NCBI RefSeq assembly: GCF_044005705.1
Contig: NZ_JBIPKE010000015.1
Coordinates: forward strand, 372,001-436,000
Origin: Marinoscillum luteum
Lineage (GTDB): Bacteria > Bacteroidota > Bacteroidia > Cytophagales > Cyclobacteriaceae
Direction: 5' to 3'
Length of the DNA stretch: 64,000 bases
Part shown: positions 26,670-35,697 of the stretch, one piece after another
How the letters are laid out: each line of letters begins with the position of its first letter
Numbering within the stretch: position 1 is the stretch's first letter
Notes under the pieces: generated by a model
What the model saw: only the letters and a program-made list of their open reading frames with translations
Database searches by the model: none
Told to the model about the DNA's origin: nothing
Position numbers and translations under genes: made by a program

Positions 26670-27716
26670 TTACTCAAAAGAATGAAGCAAGCCCACGAGC
26701 CTGCTGTTTTCAGCTGGTGTGCCTACAGTAATCCTCAGGCAACCTTTGCAATGCAATTCTTTGGTTCGATTTCTCACAATGACCTTGTGCCCTATCAGGT
26801 AGTCAAAGAGTTCGTCAGACCTTTCAAATCGCACGAGCAGGAAGTTGGCATGACTTGACACCACTTCTTGTACCAGCGGTAGGTCAGCCAGCACTGCTTT
26901 TAGTTTGTCCCGCTCCTCCAGCAATATCTTTACCTGATCTATTTTCTTCGCCTCATGCGACAAGGCCTCCAGCGCCAGGGTCTGATTGGCCAGACTGAGG
27001 TTATAAGGTGGTTTGATTTTTTCAAGCATACTGATCACGAAAGGATCACCCATGGCCACCCCCACTCTGATACCGGCCATTCCCCACGCCTTGCTCAAAG
27101 TTTGGAGTACCACCAGGTTTCGGTAATGCTCCAGCTCGGCAATCCAGCTTGGCTCAGAAGAAAAGTCGATATAGGCTTCATCCACCACCACTATCCCCGG
27201 GAAGCTCTTAAGGATATCCAGGATAATTTCTCTGGAAAGCAGATTTCCGGTCGGGTTATTGGGTGAACACAAAAACAAGAGCTTGGAGCTACCGTTCCAA
27301 ACCTCTTTGAGTTCCTTAAAATCAATCCTAAAATCGGGAGTAAGTGGCACCAATACGTTCTCTACAGCATTGATAGCCGCACTCACACTGTACATCCCAT
27401 AAGTAGGAGGCATGGTGATAATGTGATCTTGTCTGGGCTCACAAAACAGTCTGATCAGTAAATCGATCGGCTCATCACTGCCATTTCCAAAAAATATCCG
27501 ATCCGTGCTGATGCCTTTTATTTCAGACCATCGCTGCTTCAGCGCCTTATGGTGTGGATCTGGGTAGCGATTGTACAACACTTCGGTGGCGGAGCCCAAT
27601 GAATTCTCATTGGCATCCAGGAAGACCTCAGCTTCCCCTTCAAATTCATCTCTTGCCGAAGAGTAAGCTTTCACCTCCTTCAGGTGATCCCTTATCAGGT
27701 TTTCCGGTGATCCCAT
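26670..27716 (-). CDS. hisC: Histidinol-phosphate aminotransferase
   Basis: 348 residues. A fold-type I PLP enzyme with FLDANENSLGS, RYPDPHHKALKQ, SPNNPTGNLLS and VVVDEAYIDF. The PLP lysine is in LQTLSKAWGMAGIRVG. It converts imidazole-acetol phosphate to histidinol phosphate. The start at 27716 (MGSPENLIRDHLKEVKAYSS) matches the normal HisC start, so the 71-nt overlap with the 3' end of hisD in another frame appears real. Confidence 0.95.
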   Translation of the reverse strand: MGSPENLIRDHLKEVKAYSSARDEFEGEAEVFLDANENSLGSATEVLYNRYPDPHHKALKQRWSEIKGISTDRIFFGNGSDEPIDLLIRLFCEPRQDHIITMPPTYGMYSVSAAINAVENVLVPLTPDFRIDFKELKEVWNGSSKLLFLCSPNNPTGNLLSREIILDILKSFPGIVVVDEAYIDFSSEPSWIAELEHYRNLVVLQTLSKAWGMAGIRVGVAMGDPFVISMLEKIKPPYNLSLANQTLALEALSHEAKKIDQVKILLEERDKLKAVLADLPLVQEVVSSHANFLLVRFERSDELFDYLIGHKVIVRNRTKELHCKGCLRITVGTPAENSRLVGLLHSFE

Positions 27717-29004
27717 CTTCTCTTAATTTGTTTAGTCTGACAGTAACTGCATTTTTGTGTGCATCGAGCAGTTCGGCTTCCGCCATGCGCTCAATGGTGG
27801 GGCCTAAAAGTAAAAGTCCCTCTTTGGTAATCCGCTGGTATGTAATGTTTTTCACAAAACTATCCAGAGACACCCCGCTAAATGACCTGGCCCAACCATT
27901 GGTAGGCAAGGTGTGATTGGTCCCTGAGGCATAATCCCCTGCCGACTCTGGGGTGTATTCTCCCACAAATACAGAGCCTGCATTCACCACTTTTTCGGCC
28001 ATTTTTTCCGCCTTTTCAATACTTATGATCAAATGCTCAGGGCCATAATCATTCACAATCTTCAACGCCTCCTTCTTGCCTTCCACCACAATAATGGCAC
28101 TCTTGGACAAGGCCTTCTCCGCAATTTTCTTCCTGCTCAAACCTGCCAACTGCCTGACCACCTCATTATTGATTTCCTCTGCTTTCTTCAGGCTGGTTGA
28201 CACCAAAATCACCTGACTGTCTGGGCCATGCTCTGCCTGTGCCAATAGGTCTGACGCGGCGTATACAGCGTCTGAGTTCTTATCCACTACCACCATGACC
28301 TCTGAAGGGCCGGCGGGCATATCAATGGCTACGTCCTGCTTGGCCAGCATTTGTTTGGCTACCGTCACATACTGGTTTCCCGGGCCAAATATCTTATCTA
28401 CCTTAGGAACAGAGGCGGTACCATACCCCATCGCTGCGATGGCCTGGGCACCTCCAAGCTTCAGCACCTTACTCACCCCTACCAGCTGTGCCGTATAGAG
28501 CACCACCGGATTAATCTTACCCAATCTGTTGGTCGGAGAAGAGATGATAACCTCTTCGCATCCCGCTATTTTCGCAGGAATGGCCAACATGAGCACCGTA
28601 GAAAACAAAGGTGCTGATCCGCCGGGTACATAGAGCCCTACTTTCTGAATGGGAACAGAACGACGGCTGCACACCACCCCCGGCATCACCTCCATCACCA
28701 ACTGCTGCTGGCGCTGGGCTTCATGAAATTTCTTGACATTCTGATAAGCAATCTGAATGGCTTCCTTGAGGGTGGCGGGCACTTCGTCAGCGGCAGAGGC
28801 AAACTCCTCCTCCGAAATCCAAAGATCCTCCAACTCTACGTGATCATACTCCAGAGCCAGTTTTCGCAGGGCTTTGTCGCCACCTCGCTTTACCTTTTCG
28901 AGAATAGGTTCGACCACCTTTTCTATTTTAGAAAAATCATAGGAAGGTCGCTGAAGTATTTCTACCAACTGCTCGCCTTCCGGGTTTTCGTAAACAGGGA
29001 TCAT
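27646..29004 (-). CDS. hisD: Histidinol dehydrogenase
   Basis: 452 residues. Clear HisD blocks are VGLYVPGGSAPLFSTVLMLA, IFGPGNQYVTVAKQ, DMPAGPSEVMV, and TNHTLPTNGWARSFSGVS with the zinc and catalytic histidines. It oxidises histidinol to histidine in the last two steps. The protein carries about 20 extra residues after the usual end (TVRLNKLRED), and this tail overlaps the hisC start by 71 nt. Its start overlaps the hisG stop by 4 nt. Confidence 0.95.
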   Translation of the reverse strand: MIPVYENPEGEQLVEILQRPSYDFSKIEKVVEPILEKVKRGGDKALRKLALEYDHVELEDLWISEEEFASAADEVPATLKEAIQIAYQNVKKFHEAQRQQQLVMEVMPGVVCSRRSVPIQKVGLYVPGGSAPLFSTVLMLAIPAKIAGCEEVIISSPTNRLGKINPVVLYTAQLVGVSKVLKLGGAQAIAAMGYGTASVPKVDKIFGPGNQYVTVAKQMLAKQDVAIDMPAGPSEVMVVVDKNSDAVYAASDLLAQAEHGPDSQVILVSTSLKKAEEINNEVVRQLAGLSRKKIAEKALSKSAIIVVEGKKEALKIVNDYGPEHLIISIEKAEKMAEKVVNAGSVFVGEYTPESAGDYASGTNHTLPTNGWARSFSGVSLDSFVKNITYQRITKEGLLLLGPTIERMAEAELLDAHKNAVTVRLNKLREDGITGKPDKGSPEGGESLLFGKR

Positions 29005-29858
29005 TTGATCATTTTTTCAATTGGAACGACTAATATACCTTCGGCTCCTGCCTCACGGAGCTTCTCTATGTTTTCCCAAAAATCATCCTCATTGATCACC
29101 GAATGAATGCTGCTCCAACCCTCCTGTGCCAATGGCAAAACGGTCGGGCTCCGCATTCCAGGGAGCAGACTAATGATTTTGTCCAGTGAATCATTGGGCG
29201 CATTGAGCAAAACATACTTATTATTTTTCCCTTCCAGTACCGAGTTGATTCTGAAAATGAGCTGATTCAGCAACACTCGTTTTTCGTCGCTCAGCTTACT
29301 ATCGGCTACCATCACGGCCTCCGATTTCATCACAGTCTCCACTTCTTTGAGTCCATTGCTGAGTAAGGTACTGCCGGAACTCACAATATCGCAGATTCCT
29401 TCTGCCAACCCGATGCCCGGTGCTATCTCCACAGATCCGCTGATCTGATGGATCTCAGCGGTGATCCCTTTCGTATCCAGAAACTTCTTGAGGATATTAG
29501 GATAGGAAGTAGCGATGTTTTTGCCTTCAAAAAATGAAATATCACTGTATTTCTCCTCTCTGGGCACAGCCAAAGAAAGGCGACACCTGGAGAACCCCAG
29601 ATGTTTGACCACCTCTATCTGCTTCTGATACTCTTCATGAACATTCTGACCAACAATACCAATATCGGCGATTCCATCCTCTACATACCCCGGAATATCA
29701 TCATCCCTAAGGAAAAGGAATTCGATGGGAAAATTGGAAGATTGCGCCTTCAGCTTTTTGGCACCATTGTTAAACTTAATACCACATTCTTTGAAGAGCC
29801 TCAATGAGTCTTCGCTTAGTCTGCCAGATTTTTGAATGGCTACTTTTAGATTCGACAT
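29001..29858 (-). CDS. hisG: ATP phosphoribosyltransferase (long form, with C-terminal regulatory domain)
   Basis: 285 residues. It has LKVAIQKSGRLSEDSLRLF, GIADIGIVGQN and a PRPP motif, EGICDIVSSGSTLLSNGL. The final 80 residues form the ACT-like HisG_C domain, so this is the HisZ-independent form under histidine feedback. It is the first committed step of the pathway and the first structural gene of the operon. It is preceded by a His-rich leader peptide, so control is likely both allosteric and at the leader. Confidence 0.95.
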   Translation of the reverse strand: MSNLKVAIQKSGRLSEDSLRLFKECGIKFNNGAKKLKAQSSNFPIEFLFLRDDDIPGYVEDGIADIGIVGQNVHEEYQKQIEVVKHLGFSRCRLSLAVPREEKYSDISFFEGKNIATSYPNILKKFLDTKGITAEIHQISGSVEIAPGIGLAEGICDIVSSGSTLLSNGLKEVETVMKSEAVMVADSKLSDEKRVLLNQLIFRINSVLEGKNNKYVLLNAPNDSLDKIISLLPGMRSPTVLPLAQEGWSSIHSVINEDDFWENIEKLREAGAEGILVVPIEKMIK

Positions 29859-29938
29859 AAGGGAAATTATGAAATGAAATGAGATTTGTATGAGAGATAT
29901 ATGCGCAATTGATCTTATTTACTCAGAGAGAGTATGCC

Positions 29939-29980
29939 TTAAGAGCAATGATGGGGGTGATGATGCAGCGCGTATGTCAT
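29939..29980 (-). CDS. Histidine operon leader peptide (13 residues, five His)
   Basis: On the minus strand ATG at 29980-29978 opens MTYALHHHPHHCS and stops at TAA 29941-29939, 80 nt before hisG. Five of 13 residues are histidine and four of the codons are CAT. This matches the logic of his attenuator leaders (ribosome stalling at His codons when charged tRNA-His is low). I do not see a GC-rich terminator followed by a U run between the leader and hisG, so the output stage may be Rho-dependent or translational. Confidence 0.75.
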   Translation of the reverse strand: MTYALHHHPHHCS

Positions 29981-29985
29981 GTCAG

Positions 29986-30017
29986 CAAATGTATAACTGA
30001 AATCTTGATAAAATCAA
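29986..30017 (-). promoter_or_regulatory. Candidate Bacteroidota promoter of the his operon
   Basis: On the minus strand TACATTTG (29993-29986) is a perfect TAnnTTTG -7 element, and TTG (30017-30015) stands 21 nt upstream as a -33 element. Transcription would begin near 29980, at or very close to the leader-peptide ATG, giving an almost leaderless start. Confidence 0.5.
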
Positions 30018-30025
30018 TAGTATAT

Positions 30026-30058
30026 AAAAAAACCCCGTCGATGCGGGGTTATTTTTTT
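30026..30058 (-). terminator. Intrinsic terminator after the universal stress protein gene
   Basis: AACCCCG and CGGGGTT form the stem around a 6-base loop, with T/A runs on both sides. It is right after the minus-strand stop at 30060 and ends in a U run when read on that strand. It separates the stress-protein gene from the his promoter. Confidence 0.85.
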
Positions 30059-30059
30059 G

Positions 30060-30911
30060 TTATGCGTTGTCCAATCCAAAGGTCCAAACTGGCACCTGAG
30101 AGTGATTGACCACATCTTCAGCAATACTTCCGGCCAGAAAATGCCCCACTCCTCTTCTTTGTCTGGTACCAATAGCAATCAAATCTGCATCGATATCCTC
30201 TGCATAAGCGATCACTCCATCTTCTTCATTGGAGAAGTTGTAGCTCTCGTGAGTATAGTTTTCAATTCCAAACTTGGAGATGAACTCTTCCATCTGCTTG
30301 CGGTCGTGGCGAGTAGAAGTAAAACTCGCTGGAGTATTGATTTTTACCATCCTCAGTTTTGCCCCGAATATTTTCTGAAGCTTCTTCACATGCTCCACAA
30401 AGGAAGTTGGCACATCATGATAGTTGGATGCCAACACGATATCCTTCACATCGCTCGCACTGGTAGCCTTGGCGATGGTGATCACGGGACATTTGGAATA
30501 ACGTACCATCCGCTCAGCATTGGATCCTACCAAAAACTCTTCAGCGCCAGAAGAACCAGAAGTACCCATTACTACCAATTCGATACCAGAAGTTTTTATT
30601 TCTTCAGAGATCTCCTTGAAAGGCTGACCAAGTACTATCTTATATTTCAACGTAATGTCCTTATAGCTGGAATCTGCCATGATGGCCTCCATTTTTCCCT
30701 TTGCGGTATCAATCAGCATTTTGATGTAAAGGCTCTGCATTGGGTCGTGCCCCACGATTCCCATGGTCTTGATGGTGTCTGGAGTGGGTTGTTCTATGAC
30801 ATTGATCAGTGTGACCTTGCAATCACTACCCTTTCGTGCAAGATCTGTAGCGAAGTTAAGTGCATGGTGAGCTACATCTGAAAAGTCATATGGTACTAGA
30901 ATATTCTTCAT
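30060..30911 (-). CDS. Universal stress protein, two tandem UspA domains
   Basis: 283 residues. Domain 1 begins NILVPYDFSDVAHHALNFA and ends with the ATP-binding loop GTSGSSGAEEFLVGSNAERM. Domain 2 ends GTRQRRGVGHFLAGSIAEDV. Both keep the G-x2-G-x9-G(S) pattern of ATP-binding Usp. It is cytoplasmic and probably stress- or energy-responsive. It lies 76 bp after menA on the same strand and is bounded by its own terminator. Confidence 0.92.
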   Translation of the reverse strand: MKNILVPYDFSDVAHHALNFATDLARKGSDCKVTLINVIEQPTPDTIKTMGIVGHDPMQSLYIKMLIDTAKGKMEAIMADSSYKDITLKYKIVLGQPFKEISEEIKTSGIELVVMGTSGSSGAEEFLVGSNAERMVRYSKCPVITIAKATSASDVKDIVLASNYHDVPTSFVEHVKKLQKIFGAKLRMVKINTPASFTSTRHDRKQMEEFISKFGIENYTHESYNFSNEEDGVIAYAEDIDADLIAIGTRQRRGVGHFLAGSIAEDVVNHSQVPVWTFGLDNA

Positions 30912-30987
30912 GGCCTTTTGATTATTTTAAAATTTTGGATTTGATTCTAAGTTAATCAAATCTGTGTGTTTTACAATTTGATATTTG

Positions 30988-31893
30988 TCAGCCAAACAGC
31001 ACCTGACCTATACCAAAGAGTATGACAAAAATCAGTGTAGTCAAAGCCAACTGCTTCAAAAACGGGTCAAGGCCCTCAGATGTTTTCTTTATTTTGACTG
31101 CCCGTGCATTGGAAAAGAGCATGGGCAGCACCAAAAGAAAAAAAAAGGAAAACCCTCTGGGATTCACTATAGATACATAAACACAGCTGGATATCATGGC
31201 CAGACTCAGCAAAATCCAATGGTATACAATGGCATTGGCCCTGCCTATCCTTACGGGGATGCTGTGCTTACCTGCCAGTTTATCAGATTCAATGTCGCGG
31301 ATGTTGTTCACATTGAGAACGCCCACGGCCAGCAGGCCACAGCTCAATGCAGGCAGCAATATCAAAAGGTTCAACGTATGGGCATACAGATAATAACTAC
31401 CTCCCACGCCCACCAATCCGAAGAAAATGAGCACAAACAAATCCCCAAACCCCGCATATCCATAGGGCCGCTTGCCTACAGTGTATTTGATAGCCGCAAC
31501 GATGGCGCCTAATCCCAGAACCAGGAAAACAATGATTTCAGTCCATCTGTCTCCAAAAGACAGAAAGATCAACCACAGACCCGAACACAACGAAAGCAGA
31601 GAGAAGACAATCAACGCCTTCTTCATCGCACTCTGAGAGATGAGGCCCGCTGATACCGTACGTTTCGGGCCGGTACGATGCTCCCCGTCCACACCGGATG
31701 TAGCATCACCATAGTCATTGGCCAGATTGGAAAGTACCTGAAGAAACAATGTGGTAACAAGACTCCATATGAGAATAGGCCAGTTGAAAAAGCCATTGGA
31801 CGCGGCAAGGAAAGCCCCCATGAAAATACAGGAAAATGCCAACGGCAAGGTTCGGAATCTGAATGCCTGTATCCAGGCTTTAATCTTTTTCAT
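30988..31893 (-). CDS. menA: 1,4-dihydroxy-2-naphthoate polyprenyltransferase
   Basis: 301 residues, eight or nine TM segments. The two aspartate motifs of UbiA-type prenyltransferases are present: NDYGDATSGVD and NNIRDIESDKLAGKHSIPVR. The start with AFRFRTLPLAFSCIFMG is typical of MenA. It makes demethylmenaquinone in the inner membrane for respiration. It is 16 bp downstream of argS and likely in the same transcript. Confidence 0.92.
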   Translation of the reverse strand: MKKIKAWIQAFRFRTLPLAFSCIFMGAFLAASNGFFNWPILIWSLVTTLFLQVLSNLANDYGDATSGVDGEHRTGPKRTVSAGLISQSAMKKALIVFSLLSLCSGLWLIFLSFGDRWTEIIVFLVLGLGAIVAAIKYTVGKRPYGYAGFGDLFVLIFFGLVGVGGSYYLYAHTLNLLILLPALSCGLLAVGVLNVNNIRDIESDKLAGKHSIPVRIGRANAIVYHWILLSLAMISSCVYVSIVNPRGFSFFFLLVLPMLFSNARAVKIKKTSEGLDPFLKQLALTTLIFVILFGIGQVLFG

Positions 31894-31909
31894 GCTGCGT
31901 ACAAATTCA

Positions 31910-33697
31910 TCACATGCGATCAGGTACGGCGATACCCAGGAGCCCCATGGATCGTTTGATCACCTGAGCCACCGCTTTAGACAGTGCTATCCTCAGTCCG
32001 ACCACCTCTTTTTGTTCTTCATTGAAAATAGGCACCTCCTGATAAAACCCGTTATACTCCTTGGCCAGGTCATACACATACTGAGCTACCAGTGCGGGAG
32101 AATAGTCCCTCGCGGCGGCTGCAATGGTCTTGGGAAAGTCGGTGAGTTTGTGAATAAGTTCTAACTCTCTGGGGTGCAGCGTAATACCTGTAGTATCAAA
32201 CTCTGCTGGCACCTCCAGTGTCCGGGCCCGGCGTAAGATCGCAGATATACGTGCATGTGTGTATTGAATAAAGGGGCCTGTATTTCCCTGAAACTCGATA
32301 GACTCTTGTGGATCAAACAGCATTCGTTTTTTAGGGTCTACTTTCAACAGAAAGTATTTGATCGCTCCCAACCCGAGGGTACGGTAAAGCGCTTCGGCTT
32401 CTTCCTCTGTGAGTCCTTCTATTTTGCCCAGTTCGCGGGTTTGGCGCTCAGCGGTATCAAACATCTCCTGCATGATATCGTCCGCATCCACCACAGTGCC
32501 TTCGCGGGATTTCATTTTGCCCGATGGCAGGTCCACCATTCCATATGACAAGTGGTAGAGTCCGTCTGCATAAGGTCTTCCCAGCTTCTTCATAATGTTA
32601 AAAAGCACCTTGAAGTGATAATCCTGCTCATTGCCCACTACATAAACAGATTTTTCGAATGGAAAATCATCATGCTTGAGCTCACATGTACCAATATCCT
32701 GAGTGATGTAAACAGAAGTACCATCTCCCCGTTGTACCAGCTTTTCATCCAGCTTTTCGGCCGTCAGGTCCACCCACACAGAGCCGTCTTCCTTTTCAAA
32801 AAAGACCCCCTTTTCCAGGCCTTCCTGAATGATGTCCTTGCCCAGCAGGTAGGTTTGTGACTCATGATATATTTTATCAAACGTGATGCCCATGGTCTGA
32901 TACGAGGCATCAAAACCTTCAAACACCCAGTCATTCAGTTTCTGCCAAAGCGTAACGGTCTTCTTCTCTCCATCTTCCCACTTTTTGAGCATCTCCTGAG
33001 CTTCCAGAATCAGTGGCGCCTGTTTTTTGGCCTCCTCAGGATCCATACCCTGATGTACCAACCCCTCTATTTCCTTTTTGTATTCTTTATCAAAAAGCAC
33101 ATAGTACTTACCAATGAGGTGATCACCCTTCAATCCTGAGCTGGCTGGAGTCTCTCCATTGCCAAACTTCTCATAAGCCAACATGGACTTACAAATGTGG
33201 ATCCCCCGATCGTTCACCAGATTCACCTTCATCACCTCACACCCACTGGCTTCCAGTATTTTAGCCACAGAGTCTCCCAGGAAGTTGTTTCTCAGGTGCC
33301 CGAGGTGGAGCGGCTTGTTGGTATTGGGTGAGCTGAATTCCACCATCACCTTTTGCCCGTTTCCGGCCAACGTACCAAAGTGCTCATCCTGATGAATCTT
33401 ATCGAAAGCTGACAGCCAGGTGGAATCTGAAATGGACAGGTTCAGAAACCCTTTCACCACATTGTAATCACTTACCAGCGAAGTATGGCTCTTGAGGTAC
33501 TCACCGATCAACTGGCCAGATTCTTCAGGTCCTTTTTTAGTCTGTTTCAGATAAGAAAAAGTGACCAAAGTGTGTGTTCCTTCAAATTCCTTACGGGTCG
33601 GCTGCAGTGAGAAACTATCTGCGTCCAACTCGAAATCAAATAAGCTCTTAAATGCTTTTACAATTTCCTGCTTTAATTCCTTCTCAATTAACTCCAT
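31910..33697 (-). CDS. argS: Arginyl-tRNA synthetase
   Basis: 595 residues, class Ia. The signature EFSSPNTNKPLHLGHLRN carries the HIGH-like HLGH, and SGKMKSREGT stands at the KMSKS position. The N-terminal Arg-S_N domain and C-terminal DALR anticodon domain (TGPFIQYTHARISAILRR onwards) are complete. It lies 9 bp after the CtlX-like gene and 16 bp before menA, in an arginine-themed directon. Confidence 0.96.
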   Translation of the reverse strand: MELIEKELKQEIVKAFKSLFDFELDADSFSLQPTRKEFEGTHTLVTFSYLKQTKKGPEESGQLIGEYLKSHTSLVSDYNVVKGFLNLSISDSTWLSAFDKIHQDEHFGTLAGNGQKVMVEFSSPNTNKPLHLGHLRNNFLGDSVAKILEASGCEVMKVNLVNDRGIHICKSMLAYEKFGNGETPASSGLKGDHLIGKYYVLFDKEYKKEIEGLVHQGMDPEEAKKQAPLILEAQEMLKKWEDGEKKTVTLWQKLNDWVFEGFDASYQTMGITFDKIYHESQTYLLGKDIIQEGLEKGVFFEKEDGSVWVDLTAEKLDEKLVQRGDGTSVYITQDIGTCELKHDDFPFEKSVYVVGNEQDYHFKVLFNIMKKLGRPYADGLYHLSYGMVDLPSGKMKSREGTVVDADDIMQEMFDTAERQTRELGKIEGLTEEEAEALYRTLGLGAIKYFLLKVDPKKRMLFDPQESIEFQGNTGPFIQYTHARISAILRRARTLEVPAEFDTTGITLHPRELELIHKLTDFPKTIAAAARDYSPALVAQYVYDLAKEYNGFYQEVPIFNEEQKEVVGLRIALSKAVAQVIKRSMGLLGIAVPDRM

Positions 33698-33706
33698 TCT
33701 TATGTT

Positions 33707-34642
33707 TTATTTCTTAGGCAAAAAAACCTCTGCCATCATACATCTGGCACTACCTCCTCCCAGACACTCAATGGTGTCCAGAGAGCTGTACAGCAGTTTA
33801 CCATGTTTGCTCAACTGATCTTTTTGGGCTTCGTCCAGAGACTTAAAAGCGGACTCTGACATGACGATGTACCGTTCATTTTTATCATTCAATACCTGTA
33901 GCATGTTTCCGGCGAAGCGCTCCTTTTGCTCCTCAGTGATAAAAATGACTTCCTTCCCAGTGTTTTCAAAAGAACGGATCACCGCACTTTTTTCCAACTC
34001 ATCATCTATACTCTGAGCGCATATAAGAGCAAACTCCTCTCCCAGGCACATCATCACATTGGTATGGTAAATCGGCAATCGCTCACCATTCACAGTTTGA
34101 TTAGCCTGAAACGACACAATATCAAATCCGGTATGTTTATGAAACTCCTTTAGCACCTCCGGATGGGTGCGCTCAGAAATGGCTGCATAGGCGATTTTAT
34201 GCTGTCGGTCGAGAATTAAACTTCCCGTCCCTTCCAAAAATTTGTTTTTAGCCTCCCAGTCCACGTAGCCCGAGATGGTGGTAATATTAAAGTTTTTACC
34301 AAGATCAGCCAGCAGGTCATCCCGGCGCTCTAGTCGCCGATTCTCAGCGTACATGGGGTAAAGAATTACCTCACCTGATTCATGAAAGCTCACCCAGTTG
34401 TTGGGAAAGATAGAATCGGGAGTTTCAGGCTCCAGCGTATCATCAAAGACCAGCACCTCCACACCTTCTGCACGGAGCTTTTTGACAAAGCCATCAAACT
34501 CCGTCAGGGCATTTTCCTGAATCTCCTCCTTTGACAGTCCGGCTATGGTTTTTTGATAATAATTATTCACCGCTGTCTGCTCGTTCATATGAAAGGCAAC
34601 CGGTCGTATCATCATCAGGGTATTTGTGATCTGCTTGCTCAT
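33707..34642 (-). CDS. Pentein-fold guanidino hydrolase (citrulline utilisation hydrolase CtlX-like)
   Basis: 311 residues from ATG 34642; the frame stays open 34 codons further upstream but that part has no family similarity. MMIRPVAFHMNEQTAVNNYY, DSIFPNNWVSFH, YPMYAENRRLERR and FLEGTGSLILDR are the CtlX/amidinotransferase blocks. The nucleophile is C in GGGSARCMMAEVFLP, with a preceding His in LPIYHTNVMM. It overlaps the upstream pentein gene by 4 nt and so is co-translated. It probably works on a guanidino or ureido compound derived from arginine. Confidence 0.78.
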   Translation of the reverse strand: MSKQITNTLMMIRPVAFHMNEQTAVNNYYQKTIAGLSKEEIQENALTEFDGFVKKLRAEGVEVLVFDDTLEPETPDSIFPNNWVSFHESGEVILYPMYAENRRLERRDDLLADLGKNFNITTISGYVDWEAKNKFLEGTGSLILDRQHKIAYAAISERTHPEVLKEFHKHTGFDIVSFQANQTVNGERLPIYHTNVMMCLGEEFALICAQSIDDELEKSAVIRSFENTGKEVIFITEEQKERFAGNMLQVLNDKNERYIVMSESAFKSLDEAQKDQLSKHGKLLYSSLDTIECLGGGSARCMMAEVFLPKK

Positions 34643-35553
34643 TTTCTTCTCAGGGGTAAAGTAGAACATCTCAACAGCCCTTCCTGCTTGGCGATCTCGG
34701 CATAGGGTATCTCCTCCACCGTGATCCCATGACTTCTCAGCCACTCATTGAGTCGGGTAAAATTTTGCTCCGACACCACCACATCCGGGGCGATCGAGAA
34801 CACATTGCTCATCATATGGTACATCTCACGCTTGGTGATGTGAAAGAGATTTTCCATACCAAACAAATCTACCAAATACTGATAGTCGGATTCCTGTCGG
34901 AAACCTTCTTTGTGGATAATAGCCTTGTCCTTCCCTACGGGCTGAAAACAGCAATCCAGATGCAGGGCATTGTCCTCTGCAATGGTATTAGACTTATTCA
35001 AATCAAATTCCCTCACGGTCTTCTGAGGGAAAAAATCCTTCAGAAACTGAACACCTTCCATGTTGGTGCGAGCTGTGATGAAGCCGGGGTAATCCGGCCC
35101 CTTGTAAGTACCTACAAATAGATAATCACCATGAACCATCACATCTCCTCCCTCCACATGCACCTGGTCCGGAGGTTTGATGACCTTATTGGGGTCCATC
35201 TGGCTGATTACGTAATCAATGGCTTCCAACTCAGGCTCCCTGTCAGGAAGGATGTTGGACTTGAAAAAATAGTCATCAATCACAAACGCGATATCTCGTG
35301 CAAAAATCTGATTGAGATCGGTTCGTAATTCAGGGCGGTAAACCTGCACATCGTACTTTTCAAATACGCGGTTAAAGGCCTCCATCTCAGGGATCATATC
35401 AGACTCCTTTGGATAGGTACCTGCCTTGATATGCTCTGCAGACTTGGGGTCATATGCGTCTGCTAAATCTGGGGTGCCGCCGAAACTATCTGCTATGCCT
35501 AATATCACAGCTTCAAGGGGTGAAGTTTCGTCTTTAATGTTTAGCTTGATCAT
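34639..35553 (-). CDS. Arginine deiminase/DDAH-like amidinotransferase-family enzyme
   Basis: 304 residues. Pentein-fold motifs: IFARDIAFVIDDYFF, HVEGGDVMVHGDYLFVG, ALHLDCCFQPVG with the catalytic His, and GLLRCSTLPLRRK with the nucleophilic Cys close to the C-terminus. It could hydrolyse arginine or methylarginine to citrulline. It is the first gene of the minus-strand arginine cluster and is divergent (144 bp) from the arginine decarboxylase. It differs enough from the next gene to be a partner rather than a recent duplicate. Confidence 0.75.
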   Translation of the reverse strand: MIKLNIKDETSPLEAVILGIADSFGGTPDLADAYDPKSAEHIKAGTYPKESDMIPEMEAFNRVFEKYDVQVYRPELRTDLNQIFARDIAFVIDDYFFKSNILPDREPELEAIDYVISQMDPNKVIKPPDQVHVEGGDVMVHGDYLFVGTYKGPDYPGFITARTNMEGVQFLKDFFPQKTVREFDLNKSNTIAEDNALHLDCCFQPVGKDKAIIHKEGFRQESDYQYLVDLFGMENLFHITKREMYHMMSNVFSIAPDVVVSEQNFTRLNEWLRSHGITVEEIPYAEIAKQEGLLRCSTLPLRRK

Positions 35554-35697
35554 TTGGTCATGTTGTTAAACAAGACGGCAAAGCTAAATGATCGAAAACA
35601 TATTCGGCAGACATCAATTATTAATATTGTAAGGGGTGAGAATTGTGATTTTTTTGTGATCATTGTGCCTCTTTGTAACAGACTGAATTAATCCGAA

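Noticed and set aside
29859..29938. Intrinsic attenuator hairpin between the His leader and hisG
   Set aside because: Only weak AT-rich pairings (such as ACTC/GAGT) are present and there is no U run, so no terminator was annotated.
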